DNA of 64,000 nucleotides from Anaerococcus octavius (GTDB lineage Bacteria; Bacillota; Clostridia; Tissierellales; Peptoniphilaceae): NCBI RefSeq assembly GCF_900445265.1, contig NZ_UFTA01000002.1, positions 1,736,001 to 1,800,000 of the forward strand, read 5' to 3'. Shown piece by piece: positions 1 to 8,901 of this stretch (position 1 is its first letter; each line of letters starts with the position of its first letter). The notes under the pieces were generated by a model. It saw only the letters and a program-made list of their open reading frames with translations, ran no database searches and was not told where the DNA came from. The position numbers and the translations under genes were made by a program.

Positions 1-25
1 TTTTTGTATATTCCTCATATCCATC

Positions 26-60
26 AAAACTTTTACAAAATTATTACAAATAATTAAGAA
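26..60 (+). promoter_or_regulatory. putative promoter of the first sugar ABC operon
   Basis: An AT-rich stretch holds TTTTACAA at 31-38 and a TAAGAA-like box about 17 bases on. The same TTTTACAA word recurs upstream of the second sugar operon (18802-18809). Boxes are weak, so this is only a likely promoter or operator zone. Confidence 0.3.
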
Positions 61-120
61 TATTTTCATAATAAATTTTTATTATATATTTATATTAATG
101 TGTGTATAAAGGAGTATATT

Positions 121-1548
121 TTGATTAATTTTAAAAAAATTTCAAATATTGTATTAAGTTTAGTAATAATGTCTAGTCTTAGTGCATGTGGAAATAATCA
201 GTCCGTAAATGATAATACCACTGATTCTACAAAAGCTGAAAGTGTAGAAAATAAAGATCCTAGTAGCAATAAGCAAGCAACGAATGTAGCAAAAACAGAT
301 ACGAAAGATGATATGAAAGGAACTAAGGATAATGGTGGTGATGTTACTACCATTGAGTATTGGCATGTAAATGCTGAAACTCAGGGTGGGACTACTGTTG
401 AAGAATTAGTTAACAAATTTAATGAAGAACATGACGATATAAAAGTAGTTGCAAGATTTAATCCTGATATGTATAAGGGTCTAATGCAAAATTTACAAGC
501 GGAAGAAGCCACAGGCAATACACCTGATATTGTACAAGTGGGTTGGGCTTTCCTTGAATATTTCTCAAATAACTTTGATTATGTATCTCCACAAGATGCA
601 ATAGACCAATATGATCCAGAGGATAAGACGTTCTTAAAAGACAATTTCTTACCAAATGTACTTGATCTTGCTAAAAATAATAATGGTGATCAAGTGGGCA
701 TTCCATATTCACTTTCAAACCCAATTTTATACATAAACAGAGACTTGATGGAAGAAGCAGGACTTGGTGATAAAACTCCAAAAACTTGGCAAGAAGTTAG
801 AGAATATGCAAAAGTAGTTTCAGAAAAAACTGGCAAGTATGGTTTCTATGAACAGGAACCGGCAGATTTTTGGGCCCAACAAGCAATGATTGAATCTAAC
901 GGTGGGAAAATGATTGAATTAGAAGATCAAAAACCAAAAGCTAGCTTTGCAACAAAAGAAGGTTTTGAAGCTATGCAACTTATGGCAGATATGCTTAATG
1001 AAGATAAATCAGCTGTAAACTTAGGATTTGATGAAGGGCTTCAAGCATTTACAAATGGTGAAGTTGCAATGTATTATACAACAATTGCAAAAAGAGCAGC
1101 TGTTGAAAAAGGCGCACAATTTAAAGTAGAAACAACACTTTCCCCAACATTTGGTAATAAAGAAAGAAAATTACCAGCAGGTGGTTCGATGCTTGCAATA
1201 ACAGCTAAAGATCCAAAACAAATAGCAGCTGCTTGGGAATTTGAAAAATATCTTTATAGTGTAGAATCAATGGCTGAATGGACAAAAGGAACAGGTTATG
1301 TGCCTCCAAGAAAGGGTGTTGATGAAGATCCTAAGGGATTAAAAGACTTTTTAGCAGAAAATGAATTAATGAAACCAGCTATTGAACAAATGCCATATGT
1401 AGTTCCATGGGCATCATTCCCAGGAGATGCAGGACTTCAAGCTGAACAAATGCTTCTTGATATGAGAGATAAAATATTTGGCGGTCAACAATCAGCAGAA
1501 GATGCTATGACTCAAACTCAAGAGGAAATTAACCAAATAATGGAGTAA
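121..1548 (+). CDS. sugar ABC transporter substrate-binding lipoprotein (UgpB/MalE-like, CUT1)
   Basis: This is the extracellular solute-binding component of a carbohydrate (CUT1) importer, tethered to the outer face of the membrane. The start is best placed at TTG 121: an AAAGGAG site (108-114) lies 6 bases before it, whereas an upstream ATG at 100 would put the ribosome site inside the gene. From TTG the product has 475 residues with a lipoprotein signal whose lipidated residue is Cys23 (SSLSAC). A linker rich in Asn, Ser, Lys and Asp (residues about 24-75) precedes the family 1 binding fold (ITYWHV-like start, NRDLMEEAGL and PKTWQEV motifs). It heads a tight operon with two permeases, an ATPase and a TIM-barrel gene. 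UgpB-like sequence suggests a sugar or glycerol-phosphate ligand, but the substrate cannot be read from sequence. Confidence 0.9.
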   Translation: MINFKKISNIVLSLVIMSSLSACGNNQSVNDNTTDSTKAESVENKDPSSNKQATNVAKTDTKDDMKGTKDNGGDVTTIEYWHVNAETQGGTTVEELVNKFNEEHDDIKVVARFNPDMYKGLMQNLQAEEATGNTPDIVQVGWAFLEYFSNNFDYVSPQDAIDQYDPEDKTFLKDNFLPNVLDLAKNNNGDQVGIPYSLSNPILYINRDLMEEAGLGDKTPKTWQEVREYAKVVSEKTGKYGFYEQEPADFWAQQAMIESNGGKMIELEDQKPKASFATKEGFEAMQLMADMLNEDKSAVNLGFDEGLQAFTNGEVAMYYTTIAKRAAVEKGAQFKVETTLSPTFGNKERKLPAGGSMLAITAKDPKQIAAAWEFEKYLYSVESMAEWTKGTGYVPPRKGVDEDPKGLKDFLAENELMKPAIEQMPYVVPWASFPGDAGLQAEQMLLDMRDKIFGGQQSAEDAMTQTQEEINQIME

Positions 1549-1551
1549 AAA

Positions 1552-2424
1552 ATGAAGAAACTTAAGCCATATATATTAATGTTTCCAGCACTACTTGCTT
1601 TTGCAATATTCGTGTTTGTCCCATTTATATATACCTTGTATTTAAGTTTTTTCGATTGGAACATGATCAAACCTACAAAGAAATTTGTAGGTTTATCTAA
1701 TTATGCCCTATTAGTAAATGATCCAATTTTACGAAAAATTTTTATAAATACATTTTTTTATATTTTAATAATGCTAATTTTAAATTTTATAATTCCTTAT
1801 ATCTTAGCCTTTGTTTCAAGGTTCATGATAAGTAAGTTTCAAAAATTTTACAAAAAAACATTTTTCTTACCCTCAATCCTTTCACTTGTAATAGGGTCTA
1901 TACTTTTTGTTTGGATTCTAAATCCAGTGGCTGGACCTGTTGCAATTATTCTTAGAAAAATCGGATTAGCTATGCCGAATTGGTCAAAAACTGAAGGCTG
2001 GGTAATTGCGGGTTTATCGCTTATAGCTTCTTGGAAAAGTTTTGGTTATAACTATATCGTGCTTTTAGGTGGGATACTAGGAATAGATGAATCAGTAATA
2101 GAAGCTGCAAAACTTGAAGGGATTGGAAATTTCAAATTATTTAAAGATATTGTGATACCAATGTCATCAGCAACTGGTATTTATGTTTTAATAACATCAA
2201 TAGTACAGGGCTTACAATTTATATTTACTCCTATAAAGGTAGTAACCCAAGGTGGACCAAACTATGCTTCATCAAATTTAATTTACCAATCATATCACGA
2301 AGCTTTTGTATATTATAGGACAGGAGTTAGTGCAGCCTTATCAATGATTACTATGTTAATTTTTGCTATTCTTTTATTTTTAGAATATAAATATATTGAA
2401 AAAGGAGTATACTATGAAAACTAA
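1552..2424 (+). CDS. sugar ABC transporter permease (UgpA/MalF-like)
   Basis: Inner-membrane channel subunit of the CUT1 importer, 290 residues, about six membrane segments. The N-terminal part (PALLAFAIFVFVPFIYTLYL, FDW) is typical of UgpA/MalF. The EAA loop that docks on the ATPase is visible as EAAKLEGIGNFKLFKDIVIP around residue 185. It starts 3 bases after the binding-protein stop, and its ribosome site (ATGGAG) overlaps the end of that gene. Its last 11 bases overlap the next permease, so the two are translationally coupled. The partner permease is the next gene. Family assignment is firm; substrate unknown. Confidence 0.92.
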   Translation: MKKLKPYILMFPALLAFAIFVFVPFIYTLYLSFFDWNMIKPTKKFVGLSNYALLVNDPILRKIFINTFFYILIMLILNFIIPYILAFVSRFMISKFQKFYKKTFFLPSILSLVIGSILFVWILNPVAGPVAIILRKIGLAMPNWSKTEGWVIAGLSLIASWKSFGYNYIVLLGGILGIDESVIEAAKLEGIGNFKLFKDIVIPMSSATGIYVLITSIVQGLQFIFTPIKVVTQGGPNYASSNLIYQSYHEAFVYYRTGVSAALSMITMLIFAILLFLEYKYIEKGVYYEN

Positions 2425-3232
2425 ACATGAATGGGTAACCCATCTTATCCTACTAATTTTCGTTGTACTCATGATTTTTCCGATAATCTTTGCAATTTCA
2501 AATTCATTTAAAACTATGCAAGAAAGTGCAAATAATATTATGGGACTTATACCAGAAAATCCAACTTTAGAATCGTTTAGATATGTAGCTCAAAGATTAC
2601 CTATTAAAAAAATCATAGCTAATTCATTTTTTATAGCAACAACAGTAACAATTTTTAAGATAATTACAAGTGTACTTGCAGCCTATGGTCTAGTTTATTT
2701 TGATTTTAAGGGTAAAAATGTTATTTATTTTCTAATGCTAGTGACTATGTTCATACCTTTTACAGTAACTATGGTGCCAAATTATCTATTGATTTCGAAA
2801 CTGGGTCTTGCTGATAAGTTAATAGGAGTGGCTTTGCCTCAGTTTGCAGATGTAGCAGGAATATTTTTAATTAGACAATCTATGAGAACTATTCCAAAAT
2901 CACTAACTGAAGCTGCAAAAATGGATAATGTATCTGATTTTCATATTATGAAAGATATTATTTTTCCAATTGTTTTACCAGCAGTAGTTTCTTCTGGGAT
3001 TATGTTTTTTATTAACTCTTGGAATGAATTTGTATGGCCTACATTGATTTTAAAATCACGTGATCATTTTACCTTGCCATTAGCCTTACAAATGTTTATG
3101 TCAGCAGAAGGGGGAACAGATTTTCCAATTGCTATGGCAGTTTCAGTTATTACAATGAGTTTACCAATTATTTTATATCTATTCTTCCAAAGATATATTA
3201 TAAGCACCTATGCTGGATCAGGAGTGAAATAG
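2414..3232 (+). CDS. sugar ABC transporter permease (UgpE/MalG-like)
   Basis: Second channel subunit of the CUT1 importer, 272 residues from ATG 2414. That start is chosen because AAAGGAG (2401-2407) sits 6 bases upstream; a TTG at 2396 would swallow this site. Six membrane segments are apparent, with an EAA loop (LTEAAKMDNVSDFHIMKDII) near residue 165 and the MalG-type C-terminal part (FINSWNEFVWPTLIL). The gene overlaps the upstream permease by 11 bases and ends 1 base before the ATPase gene. It should form the heterodimeric pore with the UgpA-like protein. Confidence 0.92.
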   Translation: MKTKHEWVTHLILLIFVVLMIFPIIFAISNSFKTMQESANNIMGLIPENPTLESFRYVAQRLPIKKIIANSFFIATTVTIFKIITSVLAAYGLVYFDFKGKNVIYFLMLVTMFIPFTVTMVPNYLLISKLGLADKLIGVALPQFADVAGIFLIRQSMRTIPKSLTEAAKMDNVSDFHIMKDIIFPIVLPAVVSSGIMFFINSWNEFVWPTLILKSRDHFTLPLALQMFMSAEGGTDFPIAMAVSVITMSLPIILYLFFQRYIISTYAGSGVK

Positions 3233-3233
3233 A

Positions 3234-4316
3234 ATGAAAGAAATTATTTTTGATAATGTCGAAAAAAGATATGGGGAAAATGTTGTAATTCCTCAACTAA
3301 ATTTAAAAGTAGAACCTGGCGAAAGGTTAATATTACTTGGACCATCAGGTTGTGGCAAGTCTACCACTCTTAGAATGATTGCAGGACTTGAAGAAATATC
3401 TTCAGGGAATCTTATTATGAATGAAAGATTGGTAAATGATGTAGCTCCGGGCGATCGTGATGTTTCAATGGTTTTTCAAAACTACGCTCTTTATCCTCAT
3501 ATGACAGTAGAAGAAAATATAACATATGGACTAAAGGCAAATAAAGTTGAAAGAAGAGAAATAGATTATAGATTAAAAAATGTTTTGGATATGCTAGCTT
3601 TAAATGAATATAAAGATAGAAAACCAAACCAACTATCAGGTGGACAAAGACAAAGGGTAGCTTTAGCTCGTTCTCTTGCAAAAAAATCTTCATATTTGCT
3701 ACTTGATGAGCCACTTTCAAATCTAGATGCACAATTAAGATTACAAGCCCGCCGTGAGCTTGTTCGTTTGCATAATAATTTTAATATGACTTTTGTCTAT
3801 GTTACTCACGACCAAGTAGAAGCTATGACAGTTGCTCAGAAAATTGTTTTAATGAGTGAAGGAAAAATTCAAATGGTTGGAAGTCCTGATGAAATTTACA
3901 ACAATCCTGCAAATATATTTACAGCAAAATTTATTGGATCTCCTCCTATGAATATATTTTTAGTTTCCTATAAGGAAAATCATTTGATATTTGACCATGA
4001 AAGAAGATTTGCTCCAGAAAGTTCAATTCTACATGCTATTAGCAAGAATCTGAGTGATAAATATTATCTAGGCATCAGGCCAGAAAATATAAGATTGGTT
4101 GATGAAAATACTGCAAATTCAATTAAAGTTAAGGTTAGATACCTAGAAAATTTAGGATCTGTAACTTCATATCACTTTGATTTGGCAAACACAACTGCTT
4201 GCCTAACTTCAGAAAACCACTCGATAAAAGTGGGAGATGATATAAATATTGTATTGGTAGATAAATTTATTAATTTATTTGACTATGTTAGCGAAGAAAA
4301 TATTACAAGGAGATAA
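3234..4316 (+). CDS. sugar ABC transporter ATP-binding protein (UgpC/MsmK-like)
   Basis: Cytoplasmic ATPase of the CUT1 importer, 360 residues. Walker A is GPSGCGKST near residue 37, the Q-loop is MVFQNYALYPHMTVEEN, the ABC signature is LSGGQRQR (about residue 133), Walker B is LLLDEPLSNLD and the switch His is in VTHDQVEA. The C-terminal third is the OB-like regulatory domain of MalK-type ATPases (LGIRPENIRL). The start codon follows the permease stop with one base between, and the ribosome site is the GGAG inside the permease tail. A second, similar ATPase is encoded at 19.0 kb; such ATPases often serve several importers. Confidence 0.93.
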   Translation: MKEIIFDNVEKRYGENVVIPQLNLKVEPGERLILLGPSGCGKSTTLRMIAGLEEISSGNLIMNERLVNDVAPGDRDVSMVFQNYALYPHMTVEENITYGLKANKVERREIDYRLKNVLDMLALNEYKDRKPNQLSGGQRQRVALARSLAKKSSYLLLDEPLSNLDAQLRLQARRELVRLHNNFNMTFVYVTHDQVEAMTVAQKIVLMSEGKIQMVGSPDEIYNNPANIFTAKFIGSPPMNIFLVSYKENHLIFDHERRFAPESSILHAISKNLSDKYYLGIRPENIRLVDENTANSIKVKVRYLENLGSVTSYHFDLANTTACLTSENHSIKVGDDINIVLVDKFINLFDYVSEENITRR

Positions 4317-4317
4317 G

Positions 4318-5088
4318 ATGATTTATATTAGTACAAATATGTACAAGCCAGAAAGTGTAATGAGTGTAACAAAAATCCTAGATCATTTTAGCAAAGATGA
4401 AGTAGGTATTGAATTATTTATTTTCAACAATTCTGAAGATTTTATCAGAGAAGTAAATGAAAATATAGATAGATTAAAAGAATATTCAATAACTTTCCAT
4501 GGACCATACCTACAAACAGACCACAGTGCTCCAAAAGGTAGTGATTTATACAATAGAACAATCGAATTATATAAGCAATCTCTAGAATTTGACAAAGCTT
4601 TAAAACCAAAATACATAGTTTTTCATACAAATAATAAAATTATTGAAGAAAAGCAAGAAATGATAAAAAATGCTTTTAAAAATCTTGACGAGATTAAAGG
4701 ATGGTCAAAAACCCCTCTTGTAATTGAAAATGCTGGTGTTGGAAAAAATTCACTTTTTGATGAAGAAGAATTTATTAAAGCTATTCAAAACAGAGAAGAG
4801 AATACATTAATCGATATTGGACATGTAAAAGCAAATGGTTGGGATCTAGAAAATGTAATCGAAAATTTAAAAGACAAAATTGTTTCCTACCATATCCATA
4901 CCAATGACGGTAAGCACGATCAACATCTAAGTGTATCAGAAGATTACGATGAATTAAAAAGCTTTGTAAAATTATATAAAAAATACACACCAAATGCAGA
5001 TCTTGTCCTTGAGTACAACTCAACTTATGAAGGAAAAGAAAGTTTAGTAGTAGAAGATGTAAAAGAACTATTAGAAGACCTAAAATAA
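4318..5088 (+). CDS. sugar phosphate isomerase/epimerase-like TIM-barrel protein (AP endonuclease 2 fold)
   Basis: A 256-residue cytosolic protein of the xylose-isomerase-like TIM-barrel family. The start at ATG 4318 follows an AAGGAGAT site; an upstream ATG at 4279 lies within the ATPase gene and lacks a ribosome site. Metal-ligand type motifs are visible: ITFHGPYLQTDHSAP, PLVIENAG, LIDIGHVKANG, YHIHTNDGKHDQHL and LVLEYNS. These His, Glu and Asp positions match the divalent-metal site of the family. As the last gene of the sugar-import operon it probably isomerises or epimerises the imported sugar or derivative. The exact reaction is not determinable; endonuclease activity seems unlikely from context. 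Confidence 0.75.
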   Translation: MIYISTNMYKPESVMSVTKILDHFSKDEVGIELFIFNNSEDFIREVNENIDRLKEYSITFHGPYLQTDHSAPKGSDLYNRTIELYKQSLEFDKALKPKYIVFHTNNKIIEEKQEMIKNAFKNLDEIKGWSKTPLVIENAGVGKNSLFDEEEFIKAIQNREENTLIDIGHVKANGWDLENVIENLKDKIVSYHIHTNDGKHDQHLSVSEDYDELKSFVKLYKKYTPNADLVLEYNSTYEGKESLVVEDVKELLEDLK

Positions 5089-5108
5089 AAAAATGAAAGA
5101 TTTTTTAA

Positions 5109-5138
5109 AAACAAGCTTATTCTTAGGCTTGTTTTTTA
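5109..5138 (+). terminator. rho-independent terminator of the first sugar ABC operon
   Basis: AACAAGC and GCTTGTT arms flank a short AT-rich loop and run into a T6 tract, 20 bases after the TIM-barrel gene stop. Confidence 0.8.
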
Positions 5139-5166
5139 TATATCTTTACCAATAATCATCAATACA

Positions 5167-5194
5167 TAGACAGTAAGTGACTTAAAAGTATAAT
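5167..5194 (+). promoter_or_regulatory. putative promoter of the radical-SAM gene pair
   Basis: TAGACA (5167-5172) and TATAAT (5189-5194) are spaced 16 bases apart, 53 bases before the ATG at 5248, which has a GAGGAC ribosome site. Confidence 0.45.
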
Positions 5195-5247
5195 GTTTAC
5201 TAGCATACAAGAGATTATATTAGTGAAATTTATTTTGAGGACTTACT

Positions 5248-6489
5248 ATGGATATTAGAGAAAAACTAGAGATTCTAGCAGATGCGGCAAAGTATGATGT
5301 ATCTTGTTCATCCAGTGGATCTAATCGAAAAAATAAAAATAAAGGCCTTGGTAATGGGTCAATGGGTGGGATATGTCATTCTTATTCTGAAGATGGTAGA
5401 TGTATTTCACTTTTAAAAATTTTGATGACAAATTCTTGCATTTATAGTTGTGAATATTGTATAAATCGCAGGGAAAATGACACTATAAGAGCTACTTTTA
5501 CTCCAGAGGAAATAGCAGATCTTACTATGAATTTTTACCGCAGAAACTATATCGAAGGATTGTTTTTGTCCTCTGGTATAGCAAAAAATCCAGATTATAC
5601 TATGGAGAGATTGGTTAAAGTTGCAGAACTATTGCGATATAAATACAAATTTAATGGATATATACATATGAAAGCAATACCTGGAGCAAGTTCTGATTTG
5701 GTCAAAAAAATGGGACTTTTGGTCGATAGGATGTCGATAAATATAGAACTACCAACTCAAAAAGCCTTGTCACTTCTGGCACCAGAGAAAAAAATTGTAG
5801 ATATTACAAAACCTATGGCTAATGTAAAAAATGAAATGATGGTATATGGAGCTGATAGGCAAAAATTTGCCCACACACCAAAATTTTTACCAGCAGGGCA
5901 AACTACGCAAATGATTATTGGAGCAAATAGAGAATCTGATTTGGAAATAATAAAAACAAGTGAAAAACTATACAATACTTATGCCTTAAAACGTGTATAT
6001 TATTCAGGTTTTGTTCCTGTAGTAAAATCAAAATATACAGCAGGTATCGATAAAACACCACTTTTAAGGGAACACAGGTTATATCAAGCAGATTTTTTGT
6101 TGCGTGCTTACAGATTTAAGGCAGATGATTTGCTATCTTTAAGTGAAGCAAACTTTGATTTATCAATTGATCCAAAAAGTAATTGGGCAATAAATAATAT
6201 AGAACGTTTCCCTATTGAAATAAATAAAGCTTCTTATTATGAATTGATGAAAGTACCAGGCTTTGGTAGAATCTATGCAAATCGCATCATTAGAGCGCGT
6301 GAGTTTAGAAAATTGACCTATGATAGCCTAAAAGCATTAAAAATCTCAACGAAAAGGGCTCAGCATTTTATAACGGTAAATGGAGTCTACAGGGGATTGA
6401 GCTTTAAAAATAAAAATGAACTAAAAAATCTATTGAGCGCTCCAGATGATAGTAATTACAAGCAACTATCAATGTTTGATGTGGTTTAG
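5248..6489 (+). CDS. putative DNA modification/repair radical SAM protein
   Basis: A 413-residue radical SAM enzyme. The N-terminal region carries the iron-sulfur motif CIYSCEYC (CxxxCxxC, about residue 66), expected to bind the 4Fe-4S cluster that cleaves S-adenosylmethionine. The C-terminus contains a helix-hairpin-helix DNA-binding element (INKASYYELMKVPGFGRIYA, then ANRIIRARE, about residues 325-350). This combination and the partner gene match the family annotated as 'putative DNA modification/repair radical SAM protein'. It ends 1 base before its partner start, so the two are co-translated. The substrate is unknown in the family; a role on DNA is inferred from the HhH element and from partner proteins that are fused to uracil-DNA-glycosylase-like domains in other genomes. 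Confidence 0.85.
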   Translation: MDIREKLEILADAAKYDVSCSSSGSNRKNKNKGLGNGSMGGICHSYSEDGRCISLLKILMTNSCIYSCEYCINRRENDTIRATFTPEEIADLTMNFYRRNYIEGLFLSSGIAKNPDYTMERLVKVAELLRYKYKFNGYIHMKAIPGASSDLVKKMGLLVDRMSINIELPTQKALSLLAPEKKIVDITKPMANVKNEMMVYGADRQKFAHTPKFLPAGQTTQMIIGANRESDLEIIKTSEKLYNTYALKRVYYSGFVPVVKSKYTAGIDKTPLLREHRLYQADFLLRAYRFKADDLLSLSEANFDLSIDPKSNWAINNIERFPIEINKASYYELMKVPGFGRIYANRIIRAREFRKLTYDSLKALKISTKRAQHFITVNGVYRGLSFKNKNELKNLLSAPDDSNYKQLSMFDVV

Positions 6490-6490
6490 T

Positions 6491-7210
6491 ATGATATATT
6501 ATTATGACGGAAGCATTGATGGTCTTTTTACAGTTATTTTTGAAAAATACAAGGAAATTGGCAAATGTGAGATAAAAACTAAAACAGATCAGATGAATTT
6601 TTTAGAAAGTGAAATTATAAAAACTAACCTAGTAAAGTCTGAGCGAGTAATAACAAGCGTCAGAGACAATGTTGGCAAAGATTTTTTTGAAAATGTTTTT
6701 AAAGTTTTTAAATCAAAGCACCCTAAAAAAGAGGAAATAATTGCTATTACTATAAAAAGCTCTTTGATTTATGGAAATGCCTACCTAACTTCAGCTAAAA
6801 AATCAGCAGTAACATTTAATAGGATAGTGCATAATTTTAATCACGAAACTCACGCCTACAAGGGATTTACAAGATTTAGAGAAATCCAAGATGAATATTT
6901 ATTAGCCGAAATCACACCGGAAAATGATATTTTGATTCACCTTACCCTGCACTTTTTAAGAAGAATGCCAGCGGAAAAATTTATAATTTATGATAAAAAC
7001 CGACAAAAAGCAAGTGTATGTGAGTTTGGAAGCTATGAAGAATTAGAAATTCTAGAAATGGATGCAGTAGAAAGCCAAAAAGAAGTGATTTTTAAAGATG
7101 CCTGGCGAGGATTTTACGATGCAATTGGTATAGATGAGCGAAAAAACAAAAAACTAATGCAAGCAAATATGCCAAAGAAATATTGGAAATATTTGCCTGA
7201 AAAGAATTAA
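6491..7210 (+). CDS. TIGR03915-type SAM-linked DNA metabolism protein (DUF4130)
   Basis: A 239-residue partner of the upstream radical SAM protein. The start ATG 6491 lies 1 base after the upstream stop; an ATG at 6446 would add residues inside the radical SAM gene. The N-terminus MIYYYDGSIDGLFTVIFEKY is the signature beginning of this family, and the C-terminal half (FTRFREIQDEYLLAEITPEND, HFLRRMPAEKFIIYDKNRQ) is the conserved DUF4130 core. The pair is widespread in Firmicutes and Bacteroidetes and always linked. No catalytic motif is known to me. It acts presumably in the cytosol on DNA together with the radical SAM enzyme. Confidence 0.8.
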   Translation: MIYYYDGSIDGLFTVIFEKYKEIGKCEIKTKTDQMNFLESEIIKTNLVKSERVITSVRDNVGKDFFENVFKVFKSKHPKKEEIIAITIKSSLIYGNAYLTSAKKSAVTFNRIVHNFNHETHAYKGFTRFREIQDEYLLAEITPENDILIHLTLHFLRRMPAEKFIIYDKNRQKASVCEFGSYEELEILEMDAVESQKEVIFKDAWRGFYDAIGIDERKNKKLMQANMPKKYWKYLPEKN

Positions 7211-7308
7211 AATACCTGTAGTAAAATTTTTAATAATTGGGTAAATTTTCTTATCCAATATTTGCTTTATTAATAGTAGTTATTTATTTTTTATAATTAC
7301 AAAACAGA

Positions 7309-7334
7309 GACTAGCCGAGGCTGGTCTTTTTTAA
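7309..7334 (+). terminator. rho-independent terminator
   Basis: GACTAGC and GCTGGTC arms with a CGAG loop are followed by T6. It lies about 100 bases after the DUF4130 gene and may end that transcript. Confidence 0.65.
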
Positions 7335-7394
7335 TAAAATTTTTTGTTTATTTATTAATAAATCATCATCAAAATTTAGAAAGTTCTGACTCAA

Positions 7395-7466
7395 AAAAAG
7401 ATTTCTTCACTCCAAATATTTACGAAAACTCAAAGTCAATAGATTTTTAGGTGACTGAAATTACAA
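7395..7466. repeat. degenerate right half of a MITE-like repeat
   Basis: AAAGATTTCTTCACTCC followed about 45 bases later by GACTGAAATTACAAT matches the right half of the element at 7676-7833 but is diverged and has no left end. The surrounding 7211-8229 stretch is otherwise without a recognisable gene. Confidence 0.45.
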
Positions 7467-7675
7467 TGTATTAATTGACTAGAGATTGAGAAGATTGGCA
7501 TTGTACATATCTTTAAAAGATGAAAGTGGAGATATATTTCTGTGGGATTACTTCTGATTTTATATAGGGGAAATAACAATTGAAAATTCACCCAATCTTA
7601 AAATTAAGTTATATTAATATAGATATTTTAACTCAGTATATAAGAAAGTTAAATTAATATGAAATATTCACACCC

Positions 7676-7833
7676 ATTGTCATCTCGAGCATATCCGAGA
7701 GATCTATTTAAGAGTTAGATATTTGTAAAACGTAGTTCTAGATTTATTAGAAAATAAAATTCCATCAATTACAAGCCTATAAGAAAGATTTCACCACTCC
7801 AAATCCTCTGGCTTTTACGGTCGAAATAACAAT
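7676..7833. mobile_element. 158-bp MITE-like element with terminal inverted repeats
   Basis: The left end ATTGTCATCTCGA is the inverted counterpart of the right end TCGAAATAACAAT (two mismatches). Internal landmarks are GAGAGATCT, GAGTTAGATATT, GTAAAAC and AAGAAAGATTTC near the right end. Partial copies sharing the same landmarks in the same order lie at 16152-16304 and 16391-16483. There is no coding capacity, so movement would need a transposase in trans. No clear target-site duplication was seen. Confidence 0.6.
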
Positions 7834-8033
7834 GAGGTGGGAGTCTATAGATGTAGGAGATTAGTCATAGTATATAAACTTAAGAAATAGGAGAAGGGAA
7901 ATATTTGTGTAAAATTTCATTTTGTTTTTATCTAGTAAAAGAGGCAATGTCGGAATCTCAGAAAATTTAAAATAAAAGTTACATATACAAAAAAAGAATT
8001 CGCGGAGTGAACTTATACAAATCATTGCCATTC

Positions 8034-8096
8034 GTAGGTGAAGATGTGGTGGAGGGGAAGGACCAAATGGGTCTTTGCTGCCACTACAGACCTGCT
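8034..8096 (+). ncRNA. candidate structured RNA in a gene-free region
   Basis: Nested pairing is visible: GTAGGT (8034-8039) with ACCTGC (8091-8096), TGTGGTGG (8045-8052) with CCACTACA (8082-8089), and an inner AGGACC/GGGTCT hairpin. The stretch is much richer in G and C than its surroundings. No known RNA class was recognised. Either strand is possible, and it could instead be a decayed gene fragment. Confidence 0.35.
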
Positions 8097-8197
8097 CCTT
8101 GGTATTTAAAGTGAGAAATAAAATAGAAAGCTAATGCATTATTTTAGTATAATAATTGTAATTTAAATAATCTCTTTACCCCAACTTAATCCGTCAA

Positions 8198-8208
8198 TAT
8201 GCTATAAT
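8198..8208 (+). promoter_or_regulatory. extended -10 promoter of the two-component operon
   Basis: TGCTATAAT (TGn plus TATAAT at 8203-8208) ends 21 bases before the response-regulator start. A good -35 box is absent, as is common for extended -10 promoters. Confidence 0.5.
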
Positions 8209-8229
8209 CAAAATAAAATGGAGGTAAAT

Positions 8230-8901
8230 ATGCGTGTTTTAGTTGTAGAAGATGATTTAGATTTATTAAATTTATTAGAAGAAGGACTTAGTACTTATGG
8301 CTACGCAGTTGATAAGGCTGTAAACGGTGAAGAAGCTATAGAAATGGCTTATATAGAAAATTATGACATAATTATTTTAGATATAAATTTGCCAAAAAAA
8401 GATGGGTTTGAGGTTTTAGATGAAGTTAGGAAGTTTAACCAAGAAGTAAACATTATTATGCTTACAGCAAGGTCTGACATAGATGATAGGGTCAAAGGAC
8501 TTGATTTTGGTGCTAATGATTATATGGTAAAACCTTTTGATTTAAAGGAACTTGATGCTCGTATGCGTGCACTTTTACGTCGTAAATCTATTACAGAATC
8601 AACTATTCTAGAAGCTGGTAATATGAAATTTGACACTATGACTCGTGAAGCATTTGTTAGTGATCAAAAATTAAATCTTACACAAAAAGAAACTGGTATT
8701 TTGGAATATTTATTCTTAAATAAAGAGCGTTTTGTATCTAGTGAGGAATTAATAGACCATGTTTGGGATTCTAATGCTGATAGTTTTTCAAACTCGGTAC
8801 GCGTTCATATGTCATCTTTGAGAAAAAAAATAAAAGAACTTAGCGGAGAAAATAAAATTCAAAATGTAATAGGTAAAGGCTACAGGATTTATGAAAGCTG
8901 A
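8230..8901 (+). CDS. OmpR-family response regulator
   Basis: A 223-residue DNA-binding response regulator. The start is ATG 8230, placed 5 bases after GGAGG; the ATG at 8218 overlaps that ribosome site. The receiver domain (residues 1-115) has the acidic pair in VVEDDLDLL, phospho-acceptor Asp51 in IIILDINLPKKDGF, and the conserved Lys in YMVKPFD. The C-terminal winged helix (about 128-222) ends in the usual GKGYRIYE. It overlaps the sensor kinase gene by 11 bases. The regulon is unknown; the adjoining redox genes (10.0-11.7 kb) are the obvious candidates. Confidence 0.92.
   Translation: MRVLVVEDDLDLLNLLEEGLSTYGYAVDKAVNGEEAIEMAYIENYDIIILDINLPKKDGFEVLDEVRKFNQEVNIIMLTARSDIDDRVKGLDFGANDYMVKPFDLKELDARMRALLRRKSITESTILEAGNMKFDTMTREAFVSDQKLNLTQKETGILEYLFLNKERFVSSEELIDHVWDSNADSFSNSVRVHMSSLRKKIKELSGENKIQNVIGKGYRIYES

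Noticed and set aside
7971-8111. Short open frame over the GC-rich patch near 8.05 kb
   Set aside because: No start codon with a ribosome site and no recognisable protein; base pairing explains the patch better.
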